A DNA stretch of 64,000 bases, from NCBI GenBank assembly GCA_963789255.1, contig CAWBJW010000002.1, positions 1,736,001 to 1,800,000 on the forward strand. The letters run 5' to 3'. This document shows positions 18,014 to 27,041 of the stretch, piece after piece (within the stretch, counting starts at the first letter, position 1; each line of letters opens with the position of its first letter). A program made the translations under genes and the position numbers. Origin of the DNA: DATARH01 sp963789255. GTDB taxonomy: Bacteria > Pseudomonadota > Alphaproteobacteria > ATCC43930 > CGMCC-115725. The notes under the pieces are model-generated. The model ran no database searches, was not told the DNA's origin, and saw only the letters and a program-made list of their open reading frames with translations.

Positions 18014-19330
18014 ATGGCCGCATCAGCCGGGTATCAGTGGCGGCGAGACCAGGACGGGCTCGGCGTGTGGGAGCACCGCGGCAAGGTCGCGGTGGCCGGG
18101 GTCGGACATTCGCCGGTCGACCGTCGCTGGGACGGCGTCGCGATGGACAAGACGCTGGGCGCCTACTCCATCCTGGCCTGCCGCAACGCGATGGACGAGG
18201 CAGGCGTGACGCCGGATCAGATCGACGGAATCATCTGCTGCGACAGCCATATTGCCGGCGGCAGCGGCGGCTCCGCGTCGCAGTGGGCGCCGCGGCCCTA
18301 CTTCGCTCCGCCCTACGATTCGGAGTTGGGGCTCACTCTGGTCAACGCGCAGTGGCTGATCGCGCAGCTGCATCTCCCCAACGTCAAATTTGCCCCGACC
18401 GGCGTGCCGACCATCGGCGAAATGGTCGGCATGGCGGCCCAGGCCGTGGGTGACGGAATTTGCCACACCTGTCTCGTCATCTACCCGACGGGCAATCTCG
18501 AAGGCCGCTATCGCCGCGGTGGCGAGAACGCCGACGACTACGCAAGGGGGCCGCGCCAATGGACGGCGCCCTGGGGCAATCACGGCGGCAACGATTTCAT
18601 CAACATCTTCCCGCACGGTCAGTATTGCCTTCGCTACGGCGGTAAGCACGACGACCTCGCCCCCTTCGTCGTCAACCAGCATAGGAACGGGCTGCTCACG
18701 CCGTGGGGGTACGATGCCGCCCACAAGGTGCCGCAGCTCACAAAAGAGGATTACGTCAATTCGCGCTACGTCCTCAACCCACTCCGGCTCTGGGACTGCG
18801 ACCGGCCGGTCAATGCGTCGGCGGCGTATCTCTTCACGACTGCCGAGCGCGCCCGCGACATGCATCAGTCGCCGGTCTATGTGCTCAACCACTCGCAGCA
18901 CAATTTCAGGAAGCGCACCACCCAGGAAGATCTGGACGAGATCGAGGACTGGACCGACCGCGCCGCCCGGCGAATGTACGAGGGTGCCGGGCTTGGGCCC
19001 GCGGACGTTGATATATTTAATCCTTACGACGGCTATGCACCGATGTCGCAGTTCTTCCTCGAGGCCTTCCAGTGGCACGGCGTCAAACGCGGCGATGCCT
19101 TCCAGTTCTACGCCGGCGATATCAGGGTCGAGGGACCGCACCCGTTCTCTTCGAGCGGCGGCAATCTGGGGAACGGGCGCACCCGCACCGCCATGTACAC
19201 CGACAGCATAGAGCAGCTCCGCGGCACGGCCGGCGCCCGGCAGGTCAGGGTTCGGGCAGAGACTGCGCTGGCGGCATTCACCACGCCAAGCAGCGGCGGC
19301 TGGATCATGTTCGGCAAATCCCCGAGCTGA
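18014..19330 (+). CDS. Thiolase-like protein (lipid-transfer / acetyl-CoA acetyltransferase family)
   Basis: This 438-residue thiolase-superfamily protein has the family start VAVAGVGHSPVDRRW, an N-terminal half with NAMDEAGVTPDQIDGIICCD, and a C-terminal half with LGPADVDIFNPYDGYAPMSQ and HPFSSSGGNLGNGRT. The classical N-terminal nucleophile Cys region (normally CAS/CSS) is replaced by a loop around ICHTCLVIYP, as in non-decarboxylating thiolase-like and Ltp2-type retro-aldol enzymes. GGGGAGCC precedes the ATG. The DUF35 protein upstream is the expected subunit, giving a heteromeric acyl-CoA-processing complex. Substrate unknown; a C-C bond cleavage or condensation fits the ThDP enzyme in the same operon. 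Confidence 0.82.
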   Translation: MAASAGYQWRRDQDGLGVWEHRGKVAVAGVGHSPVDRRWDGVAMDKTLGAYSILACRNAMDEAGVTPDQIDGIICCDSHIAGGSGGSASQWAPRPYFAPPYDSELGLTLVNAQWLIAQLHLPNVKFAPTGVPTIGEMVGMAAQAVGDGICHTCLVIYPTGNLEGRYRRGGENADDYARGPRQWTAPWGNHGGNDFINIFPHGQYCLRYGGKHDDLAPFVVNQHRNGLLTPWGYDAAHKVPQLTKEDYVNSRYVLNPLRLWDCDRPVNASAAYLFTTAERARDMHQSPVYVLNHSQHNFRKRTTQEDLDEIEDWTDRAARRMYEGAGLGPADVDIFNPYDGYAPMSQFFLEAFQWHGVKRGDAFQFYAGDIRVEGPHPFSSSGGNLGNGRTRTAMYTDSIEQLRGTAGARQVRVRAETALAAFTTPSSGGWIMFGKSPS

Positions 19331-19401
19331 CGGCCGGTGACACCGGCGATCACCGGCTCGCGGCGATCGCTCTCAGAGCCTGACCCAAAAGTTTGCACAG
19401 C

Positions 19402-19480
19402 CCAATCGTCGGCAGTAGAGGATCGCTTTCGAACCCACAACGGCCGCTCTGCCTTGGCGGCGGGAACCGCTCTTGATGCC
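19402..19480 (-). repeat. 79-bp repeat, right copy (inverted relative to 15302-15380)
   Basis: The reverse complement of 15302-15380, with three mismatches. It lies in the 295-base gene-free gap between the thiolase-like gene and the DUF262 gene, in which I see nothing else. Confidence 0.85.
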
Positions 19481-19837
19481 CCAAAGCGGTCGGTCGCTGA
19501 GAGCCAAAAAAACAGAGCGCAAGTTGGGTTCCCGCTTGCCGTTCCCGTAGAATAGGAAGAGGTGTATATGCAGTAATCGCGGCCATTCCAGTGTCGGTAG
19601 TTCCCATCGATGGGCGGAGGACTAGATGCCACGAATCGACGCCCGCTCAAAGACGATACGCGAGCTGCTGGAGAATCAAAAATATGGGATCGACGAATTT
19701 CAGCGAGAATACCGCTGGGACCAAAGAAACATTCAAGAGCTTCTAGAAGATTTTGAAACTAGATTTCAATCAAGCTACCGACCGGAGCATGGGCGTATGC
19801 AGGTTCGCCAATACGATAGCTATTTTCTGGGATCAAT

Positions 19838-19860
19838 CATGCTTATCGGGTTGACACCCA
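19838..19860 (+). repeat. IS1595 left terminal inverted repeat
   Basis: 23 bases identical to the reverse complement of 21668-21690, bordered on the left by the GGATCAAT target copy at 19830-19837. Confidence 0.9.
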
Positions 19861-19876
19861 CACCTACCAGATGTAG

Positions 19877-20164
19877 CTAATGACCGAATTTCGGTTTGTC
19901 CGGGAAGCAGACGTGAGCACCGCCTTCGCCAAGATTGCGGCATTCCCAATCCGGGCCGAAGCCCTGTCCCCACCAAAAATTGGCAGCCGGATATTCGATC
20001 CCGATCCACAAGCTGACGCAGAACCCGAGCACGAGGGCGACGCCCGCGAGTAACCGCTGCCAGAAACGCCGCATGTCGCGCCAACGCGCTGCATAGATCG
20101 CCGAACAAAAGACGAATACGGCGCCGAAGGCGAACCCACCAGCTAAGGCAAAAATTCCGTTCAT
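19877..20164 (-). CDS. Small membrane protein, IS1595 passenger
   Basis: This 95-residue protein on the strand of the transposase starts MNGIFALAGGFAFGAVFVFC. It has two hydrophobic segments (about residues 3-24 and 37-55) joined by a basic loop (RWRDMRRFWQR), then a polar tail with two cysteines and FWWGQGFG. No ribosome-binding site is obvious. It lies fully inside the terminal repeats, so it moves with the element. It might be a membrane toxin, an accessory factor or a captured gene; I do not recognise a family. Confidence 0.5.
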   Translation of the reverse strand: MNGIFALAGGFAFGAVFVFCSAIYAARWRDMRRFWQRLLAGVALVLGFCVSLWIGIEYPAANFWWGQGFGPDWECRNLGEGGAHVCFPDKPKFGH

Positions 20165-20305
20165 GATGGTGGTCGCGCCTAAATACCGTTATGAGATTCC
20201 GAACCACATGGCGACATCGGGTCGTTCATTACGTTGCGTGCCTGTTGCATCTGCACGTAAAGATTGATGGCTTACCGTTTGGGCGTCCAGGCACTCCGCT
20301 TTGAT

Positions 20306-20578
20306 CTACCAGTTCCGGCTCTGATCGTGGAGCCAACGCGAACACGACTCTGTTCGACAACTTGACCAACTCGGCCTTAACCGCATGACGTATATCTGAT
20401 CCTGCTGGTGAACGTGTTGGCAAAGGTCATCCCGTATCGCCGAGGCCGATAAATCCGAGTTTATGAACCACGACGATTCTAATGCATGGCAACATTCGTA
20501 TTGATTCAAGGCGTCGTATAACGGTTGATAGTCGTGATCTGGATTTCTCAGATCATAATCCACTACATAGACAGACAC
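20306..20578 (-). CDS. SinR-family (Cas2/VapD-like fold) protein, IS1595 passenger
   Basis: This 90-residue protein starts VSVYVVDYDLRNPDHDYQPL at GTG 20576-20578. It continues with a conserved middle (CHALESSWFINSDLSASAIR) and QIYVMRLRPSW. This matches the small proteins annotated as SinR family, whose ferredoxin-like fold resembles Cas2 and VapD; nuclease or toxin activity is inference only. It starts 12 bases after the transposase stop in the same direction, so it is probably co-transcribed. As cargo of an otherwise simple insertion sequence it is notable. Confidence 0.65.
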   Translation of the reverse strand: MSVYVVDYDLRNPDHDYQPLYDALNQYECCHALESSWFINSDLSASAIRDDLCQHVHQQDQIYVMRLRPSWSSCRTESCSRWLHDQSRNW

Positions 20579-20590
20579 GGTTTGGCTCCT

Positions 20591-21625
20591 TCACACAGGC
20601 TGCGAGCCGCTGCAACGCGGATGCTGCCATTCCCCGGAATACAATCCATCGTATGTCGGGCCAGCCGTCCGCCCCCCGATGCCTAACAACGAGCGGAACG
20701 AATTGAAGGGGTAAAACCGCCGGTTGAATCGGAACGTGAACTCGTTGAGATACGCCTGCAAATGCTGTGGCGAGACGCCATGATGGCAACCCAGGAGCCA
20801 GCTTTTCAGATTCGAGAACACCAGATGGACAATCGGCAGATAGGCTTCGGCCATCGCCGGATTGCCAGACATCGCAACCGGGACATGCCGGTAGCCACGC
20901 TCAGTCAGTGTGTTGTATCCAGCCCATGCATCACTGACGATTTGCGTTCCGGGTTCGACCGCCCCTTCGACAAAGCTAACCAACGACTTCGCCGACCGAT
21001 CAGGCCGAACTTCAAGCCGAACGCGACCGGCATATCGCCCATGCCGCCGAGGAACAGCACCGCCGACCTTTGGTTTGCGGCGACGAACTTCGACTGCCGC
21101 GACAACCAACGACAAATCATGGACGCCACGGCCAAGACCGCGTGTCGCACCGCCGACGAGCGTTTCGTCAATTTCGACATAGTTCTCGGTGTCGCCGATC
21201 CGGTCGCGTTCTGGTCGGACCATACCAGCCCGTATTTTGTGGAGTAGAGCGAAAGCGGTCTCGTAGCACTTCAACCCAAGTTGCTTTTGGAACTGCACAG
21301 CGCTGATCCCGGCGGTATCCGTGGCGACCAAGTAGGCAGCCCAAAACCACACACTCAACCGCGTGTGTGAGTCCTGCATGATCGTGCCAGCAGTAAGACG
21401 GTTGTCTCGTTTGCACTTGCGACAGCGCAGCACATGCGGGCGGTTGGCGAAACGGTAAGGCTCGCCGGGTTCATTGCACCACACGCAGTGGAAGCCGTCA
21501 GACCAGCGGATCGCCTCAAGATAGGCAGCGCAGGCAAGGTCGTCGGGAAAGAGGGTCTGAAACTCAGGCAGAGAGCCAGGAAACGGAAGATCGTCGCGGG
21601 GGAACGCGACCAGGGGCGAAGGCAT
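20591..21625 (-). CDS. IS1595-family transposase
   Basis: This 344-residue transposase has an N-terminal zinc ribbon (CVWCNEPGEPYRF ... LRCRKCKRDNRLTAG, two CxxC pairs) and an ISXO2-like catalytic domain: VEIDETLVGG, VSDAWAGYNTL, and the C-terminal block HLVFSNLKSWLLGCHHGVS with YLNEFTFRFNRR. The length is normal for the family and no frameshift is seen. The start ATG at 21623-21625 lies 43 bases inside the right terminal repeat. The element therefore looks potentially active. Confidence 0.92.
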   Translation of the reverse strand: MPSPLVAFPRDDLPFPGSLPEFQTLFPDDLACAAYLEAIRWSDGFHCVWCNEPGEPYRFANRPHVLRCRKCKRDNRLTAGTIMQDSHTRLSVWFWAAYLVATDTAGISAVQFQKQLGLKCYETAFALLHKIRAGMVRPERDRIGDTENYVEIDETLVGGATRGLGRGVHDLSLVVAAVEVRRRKPKVGGAVPRRHGRYAGRVRLEVRPDRSAKSLVSFVEGAVEPGTQIVSDAWAGYNTLTERGYRHVPVAMSGNPAMAEAYLPIVHLVFSNLKSWLLGCHHGVSPQHLQAYLNEFTFRFNRRFYPFNSFRSLLGIGGRTAGPTYDGLYSGEWQHPRCSGSQPV

Positions 21626-22194
21626 GCGGGAATGTCCTTTCGCCCACGATACTACCAGTTGTGGCTTTGGGTGTCAACCCGATAAGCATGGGATCAATTA
21701 TTGTTAACGAACGGGACGGCCTTCGTTATATCATAGACGGGCAGCAGCGATTGACATCGCTAACTCTGCTTCTGATATTCATCAATCACTTACAATCGGA
21801 ACAGGAAGAAGTGGCGCGCGTTGATGTGTCGCGCTTAATTTTCTCTGAGCAATTTGGTGAACGAAGCTTTAATCTCCAAATTCAGGAGAGGCTTGACTGC
21901 TTAAGGGCACTGTACGAGCACGACGAAATGCCGCCGCTTCCGGAGTTGGCCGACGAATCCGTTCGCAACATGGCCGCGCGGTACGAAGACATCCAGACCG
22001 AGTTTCCGGAAAGTTTGAAGGGCGAGGTGCTGCCTTACTTCATTGATTGGCTGCTGGATCTCGTCGAGATGGTCCTTATCACGGCTCCATCGGACGAGGC
22101 TGCTTATACCAAGTCCCTCCGAGCGCGACTTACGTAGGGGATTCCCAAGGCGAGGAGAATGTGATTTACCGTGGCAAACGAGAGGGGGTTTGCC

Positions 22195-23255
22195 ATGGCG
22201 GCAGCGGTTCGCCTTCGGGAGGGTTACGACGCGGTAGGATTGCGCGATCTGGCGAAGCGGTCTGTGGATGCCGCTCAGACCCGACGCTTGTTGGCTCTGG
22301 CGGCGATCTATGACGGCGGATCTCGCACCGAGGCCGCCAAGATGGGTGGCGTCGGGCTGCAAACGGTGCGGGACTGGGTGTTGGCTTTCAACGCCGAGGG
22401 GCCGCCTGGCTTGGTGAACGGCAAGGCCCCGGGCAACGCGCCGCTGCTCACCGAAGCGCACCGGCAAGCGTTGCTGGAGATCGTCGAGAGCGGTCCGATC
22501 CCGGCGGTTCACGGCGTTGTCCGCTGGCGGCTGGTCGATCTGGCGCAATGGGTGTTCGAGGAATTCCGCATCTCGATCAGCAAGCAGACGCTGAGCCGCG
22601 AATTGCGCGCTCTGGGCTTGCGCAAGCTGTCGGCGCGACCCCGGCACCACGCCCAGGATGGCGAGGCCCTGGCGGCGTTCAAAAAAACTTCGCCGAGAGC
22701 CTCGACGTGATTGCCAAGCGCGACGCGGCCGGCAAGCCGATAGAGATCTGGTTTCAAGACGAGGCCCGGATCGGCCAGAAGAACAAGATCACCCGGCGAT
22801 GGGCACGGCGCGGGACGCGGCCCTCGGCACCCCACGATCAGAGAACGCGCTCGACCTATATCTTCGGCGCGATCTGTCCGGCCAAGGGGACTGCCGCCGG
22901 CCTCATCCTGCCGCGCTGCAATACCGCCGCGATGGCGCTGCACCTGGCCGAAATCTCCCGAACGGTTACACCGGGCGCCCATGCCGTCCTGCTGCTCGAT
23001 CAGGCCGGCTGGCACCTCTCCGCCAAGCTCGACATCCCCGACAACATCACCCTGATGCCGCTGCCCCCGAAGTCGCCGGAACTCAATCCGGTCGAAAACA
23101 TCTGGCAGTACATGCGCGACAACTGGCTCTCCAACCGGGTCTTCCAGTCGTACGGCGACATCCTCGATCACTGCTGTCATGCCTGGAACAAGCTCGTTGA
23201 CCGGCCATGGACTATCATGTCGATCGGCCTGCGCGATTGGGCCCATCGGTTCTAA
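22195..23255 (+). CDS. IS630-family transposase produced by -1 frameshifting
   Basis: The first frame (ATG 22195, MAAAVRLREGYDAVGL) encodes the helix-turn-helix region (GGSRTEAAKMGGVGLQTVRD). The second frame encodes the DDE domain: IEIWFQDEARIGQKNK, VLLLDQAGWH and LPPKSPELNPVENIWQYM. They join by a -1 shift at the A7 run 22681-22687 (codons AAA AAA A). This is the usual way IS630 elements make full-length transposase, so the gene counts as intact. A GTG 24 bases upstream is an alternative start. The full product is about 353 residues. Confidence 0.88.
22681..22687 (+). promoter_or_regulatory. A7 slippery site for -1 ribosomal frameshift
   Basis: Seven adenines sit exactly where the two IS630 transposase frames must join. 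A -1 slip converts the stop-bound first frame (KKTSPRAST) into KKNFAESLDV of the DDE domain. Confidence 0.75.
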
Positions 23256-24731
23256 TCAGCGGGATTTGGTATTACGCGATCTTTGAAACGATGAACGATC
23301 GCGGGAAGCGATTAAGCGCCGCGGACATGATGAAGGGATATCTCCTTTCGCAGATCGCAAACACCCAAGAGAGAGGAGCCGCAAATCAGCTCTGGCGGCA
23401 ACGAGTAATGGAGCTACGGTCTCTAGGAAGCGAAAGAGATTCCGAAGAGGACTCAGAATTCATCAAGGCTTGGTTACGGGCTCGCTTCGCGGAAACAATT
23501 CGGGAGCGTGAGGCAGGCGCGGTGAACCAAGACTTCGAGCGCATAGGCGGTCCCTTCAACAAGTGGGTTCGGGATCGCCGACATCACCTTGGCATCGTGA
23601 CGGGCTCAGGTGCCTATCGGTTTATCGGCGAACTGTTTGAACGGTATAGTAGCCACTACGTGCGCCTGAGGCGAGCCGCTACCACGTATCAGCGCGAGCT
23701 TGATGTCGTTTACTTTAACGCTCTGAACAATTTTACGCTTCAGTTTCCTATGATGCTCGCGCCCGTTACACCGGATGACTTATTTGAGACCGCCAATTGC
23801 AAGTTCCGGATTGTAGGCCGATACATCGATATCTTGTTGGTACGTCGTGCAGTCAATTTCATGCGAAGTGGCTACTCAACCATGTCCTACAACGCGTTTA
23901 GCACGATCTTAGCAATTCGTGATCTTCCGCCGCGAGAGCTGGTGGAAGCATTAGTCGCCCGCCTAAACGGTTTGAACGAGACTCTCACGGGCACTGGTGA
24001 CGGCTACCGGCGTGGCATCTCCGATTTCGCTCTCAATCAGTTCAGTAAACGATATATCTTTTACATTTTTGCCCGCATGACGGCTTACATTGAAACCAAG
24101 TCCGGTATGACCGATCGATTCGCCGAATACATAGGCGAATCCAACGGGCAACCGTACGAGATTGAGCACGTGGTGGCGGACAATTTCGAACGAGACGGGG
24201 CAGCTTTTGACAATGACGAGGACGAATTCCAAGGGTGGCGGAACAGCTTCGGAGCATTGGTATTGCTGCCTCAAGCCTCAAACCGTAGCTTTGGAGCACT
24301 CCCGTATTACGCACCCGATGCTGCTGACGACAAATACCGCCACTACGCACGCGAGAACTTTCTTACCCGCTCATTAACCAGGGAAGCTTATGAACGGGAA
24401 CCGGGCTTCCGCCATTTCATTGAGGAGACGCGGTTGCCGTTTTGCGCTCATGAGGGCCCCTTCTTGAGGGAGGTCATCGAGGCGCGGCTGAAGTTATACC
24501 AGTCAATTTGCGAACGAATTTGGGATCCCGCTCAGCTTCTCAATGAGTTGAATTAAAATTGCATGATTGGCCCCGGCCGAGACGAAGCGGTTTCGGTACT
24601 CGAAGAAGGTCCACCCCTCGGCGCATCCTCGTCGTTGCCGCGCGTTCCGGCGGAGGCCCGTTCCTAATCTGATTTGCCGACCTTAGCGTTCGCCACCCAC
24701 TCTTGGGTCCGGCTCTCAGCCACGTGCGGTG

Positions 24732-27041
24732 CTATGGGTCGCGAAACACGACGAGGGCGTCTACCGCCTTCACTCCCTGACCTGACGGCAGCACCATCAG
24801 CGGATTGATGTCCAACTCCGCCAAGTGTCCTTCCGTGTGCATGGCGAGGTACGACACGCGCACCAGGGTATTCGCGAGCGCCTCGAGGTCCGCCGCCGGC
24901 CGTCCGCGAAAGCCCTGGAGCAACCGGGCTCCTTTGACCTCGGCGATCATGGAATGTGCTTCCGAGCGCGTGATCGGGCAGCGGCGCAGGGCCACATCGT
25001 TGTAGACCTCGACCATCACGCCGCCACTACCGAACAGAATGACCGGGCCCAATTGCGGGTCGCAAGTGACGCCAATGATAACTTCGACACCGTCGCCTAC
25101 CATCTCCTGCACCGACACGCCGAGGATCCGAGCCGCTGGGGCTATCGCATTTGCTGCGTCTGCTCCCTCCCCCTTGATGGGGGAGGGAAGGGGTGGGGGT
25201 GAATTCGCCGCCCGGTGCCCGAATGGATTGCCGCCGGCACGATCACCCCCTCCCACCCCCGGAACGCCCGCCCTGGCGGGCGGCCGTCCGGGGGCTCCCC
25301 CATCGAGGGGGAGGGCACTCAAATAGGCCGTGGCGCTGGCCAGGATCTCTGCGTAGGCGGTTCGCACTTGTGCCGCATCGCCGAGGTTGAGCCGAACAAC
25401 CCCGGCCTCGGTCTTGTGCGGAATATCCGGCGAATCGACCTTGAGAGCCACCGGAAACCCGAGCTCTTCTGCGGCCAGGGCGGCGGCCTCCGCGGAATTT
25501 GCCCGGTGCTCGCGCGCACTCCGCACGCCCCAGGCTGCCAACAGCTGCTTAGCTTCGAACTCCGAGAGTGTCGGACGCCCGAAGCCAAGAGCCTGGGCGA
25601 TGGCCTCATCCTGCGGCGCCGCGCGCGACGGGGCCGTGGCAAAGCCACCCTCCAGGCGACGCTCGCGCCACGTATGATAGGCGAGGCGGCTCTGCAGGCC
25701 TCGGGCCAATTTGTCCGGCGTGTAGAAGATCGGTATCCGGGCGTGTTTGAGCTGTGCGAGGCCCGCCTTGGCGTCGCGGCTTCCCGTCCACAAGAACACC
25801 ACGCCTTTGCCCGTCCGATCGCGCTGGCTGATGACCTGCTGAGCCTGGGCGTCCGCCCCGGCACTCGCCACGACGAGCGTCCCCATCCGGGGATCATTGA
25901 TCATGTGCTCCATGATTTGCGGGAAGGATTCGCTGTTGGCAAAGCCTGTCACATCGGCGGGGTTCGCCGCCCACCCGAAGCCCTTCAGTATCCCGTTTAT
26001 GCCGTCCCGCGCTTCTTCGCCCAGCGTCGGCAGATCGAGACCGGCCTGACCCAACATGTCGGCGGTGAGCGAGCTGACGCCGCCCGAGTGGGATACGACC
26101 GCAATGCCGGGCGCGTCGGGCTTCTGGGTGTGGGCGAGGAGGTGCGCGACCTCCAGGAGTTCGTCGTAATCCTGGACCCGGATCACCCCGTATTGGGCAA
26201 AGATCGCATCGTACCGGGCATCCGCGCCGGTCAGCGCCGCGGTATGCGAGCGGGCGGCCCGGGCTCCCAGTTCCGAACGCCCGATTTTGATGAGGACGAT
26301 GGGCTTGCCGCGCTCTGCCGCGAGCTTTGCTACTTCGAGAAATTTATCGGCGCGCTTGAAGCCTTCGACAAAGCCGGCAATTACCCGAGTATCGGGATCA
26401 TCCAGCAGATAGCGGGCGAAATCCGTAAAGTCGAGGTCTGCCTCGTTCCCTGTCGAGATGATATAGCTGAAGCCGATGCCGTTCTCCACCGCGCGCACCA
26501 AAAACGGCCCGAACGCGGTCGCGCCGCTTTGGCATACGAGGGCGATCGGCCCGGTCAGACCGGAGGCCCCGCGCGAGGAAGCGGTGGCCCAGATGTCGTC
26601 TTTGACATTCGCCAGCCCCAGGCAGTTGGGGCCGCTGATACGCATGCCCGAGGCGCGGGCAAATTCACCCAATTCCCCCTGCAAATCACGCCGGTCGTCG
26701 ACGCCCCGCTCGGCAAAGCCCGCCGAGATCACGATCGCCGATCCCGTCCCCTTGCGGTGGCTCTCCTTGAGGACATCGAGCACCTGGTCGTAGGGCACCA
26801 CGATGCCCACCAAATCGGGGGCCTCCGGCAGGTTCGTCACATTCGGGTAGGACTTCACCCCCATGATTTCGTCATAACGCGGGTTCACGGCATAAACCCT
26901 GACACGGTCTTTGGCCTTGAGCGCCGCAGCCAGAAACCGCCCGCCATACTGCATCCGCGGCGTCGCGCCCACGATCGCAATGGAGCGCGGGTTGAGCATT
27001 TTGTGGATCGACGCCATCTGTGGTTCTGTCCAGAACTCCAT
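24732..27041 (-). CDS. ADP-forming acyl-CoA synthetase (acetate-CoA ligase family, fused alpha and beta)
   Basis: This 769-residue protein of the NDP-forming acetyl-CoA/acyl-CoA synthetase family has a CoA-binding domain (RSIAIVGATPRMQYGG), succinyl-CoA-ligase-like domains with the phospho-histidine region ARSHTAALTGADARYD, and a C-terminal ATP-grasp domain (GFPVALKVDSPDIPHKTEAG, MVEVYNDVALRRCP, LAELDINPLMVLP). It interconverts acyl-CoA, ADP and Pi with acid, CoA and ATP. The ATG at 27041 follows AGGGGTGTC. About 52 residues (roughly 575-626) come from a palindromic G+C-rich repeat inserted in frame inside the ATP-grasp domain. Activity of this copy is therefore uncertain. Confidence 0.85.
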   Translation of the reverse strand: MEFWTEPQMASIHKMLNPRSIAIVGATPRMQYGGRFLAAALKAKDRVRVYAVNPRYDEIMGVKSYPNVTNLPEAPDLVGIVVPYDQVLDVLKESHRKGTGSAIVISAGFAERGVDDRRDLQGELGEFARASGMRISGPNCLGLANVKDDIWATASSRGASGLTGPIALVCQSGATAFGPFLVRAVENGIGFSYIISTGNEADLDFTDFARYLLDDPDTRVIAGFVEGFKRADKFLEVAKLAAERGKPIVLIKIGRSELGARAARSHTAALTGADARYDAIFAQYGVIRVQDYDELLEVAHLLAHTQKPDAPGIAVVSHSGGVSSLTADMLGQAGLDLPTLGEEARDGINGILKGFGWAANPADVTGFANSESFPQIMEHMINDPRMGTLVVASAGADAQAQQVISQRDRTGKGVVFLWTGSRDAKAGLAQLKHARIPIFYTPDKLARGLQSRLAYHTWRERRLEGGFATAPSRAAPQDEAIAQALGFGRPTLSEFEAKQLLAAWGVRSAREHRANSAEAAALAAEELGFPVALKVDSPDIPHKTEAGVVRLNLGDAAQVRTAYAEILASATAYLSALPLDGGAPGRPPARAGVPGVGGGDRAGGNPFGHRAANSPPPLPSPIKGEGADAANAIAPAARILGVSVQEMVGDGVEVIIGVTCDPQLGPVILFGSGGVMVEVYNDVALRRCPITRSEAHSMIAEVKGARLLQGFRGRPAADLEALANTLVRVSYLAMHTEGHLAELDINPLMVLPSGQGVKAVDALVVFRDP
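25163..25318 (-). repeat. G+C-rich palindromic repeat inserted in frame in the acyl-CoA synthetase gene
   Basis: This block contains three hairpins. CCCTCCCCC pairs with GGGGGAGGG near 25165-25187, CCCGCC with GGCGGG near 25267-25281, and CTCCCCC with GGGGGAG near 25295-25313. On the minus strand it encodes a Gly/Pro-rich insert with the telltale LPSPIKGEG. Elements with this hairpin and translation are dispersed in several alphaproteobacterial genomes. Here it adds about 52 codons without breaking the frame. Confidence 0.75.

Larger units (their letters stand above)
19838..21690 (-). mobile_element. IS1595-family insertion sequence with two passenger genes
   Basis: A complete 1,853-bp element. 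The ends are perfect 23-base inverted repeats (19838-19860 and 21668-21690), beginning CATGCTTATCGGGTTGACAC. They are flanked by an 8-base target duplication GGATCAAT (19830-19837 and 21691-21698), the length expected for IS1595. It carries a transposase (20591-21625) and, downstream on the same strand, a SinR-like protein and a small membrane protein. Removing the element and one target copy restores the DUF262 reading frame exactly. Confidence 0.93.
22107..23272 (+). mobile_element. IS630-family insertion sequence in the DUF262 gene
   Basis: An approximately 1,166-bp element. The ends are related: TACCAAGTCCC on the left, and ATACCAAATCCC read inward on the right. It is flanked by a TA duplication (22105-22106 and 23273-23274), the IS630 target. 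Removing it with one TA restores the DUF262 codons for EAAYAIFETMNDRG in frame. The ends differ by one base, so the exact boundary is good to about one position. Confidence 0.88.
19626..24556 (+). pseudogene. DUF262/DUF1524 (GmrSD-like) protein interrupted by two insertion sequences
   Basis: Joining 19626-19837, 21699-22106 and 23275-24556 gives one uninterrupted 633-residue protein. The N-terminal DUF262 part has DEFQREYRW, YFLGSI joined to IVNERDG, and the signature DGQQRLTSLTLL. The middle has YAIFETMNDRGKRLSAADMM, rebuilt across the second insertion. The C-terminal DUF1524 part has the HNH-type motif IEHVVADNF and WRNSFGALVLLPQASNRSFG. DUF262/DUF1524 proteins include GmrSD-type modified-DNA restriction enzymes and BREX/Ssp-linked nucleases, so this was probably a phage-defence gene. 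Outside the two insertions the frame is intact, so inactivation is recent. No partner subunit is visible. Confidence 0.9.
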
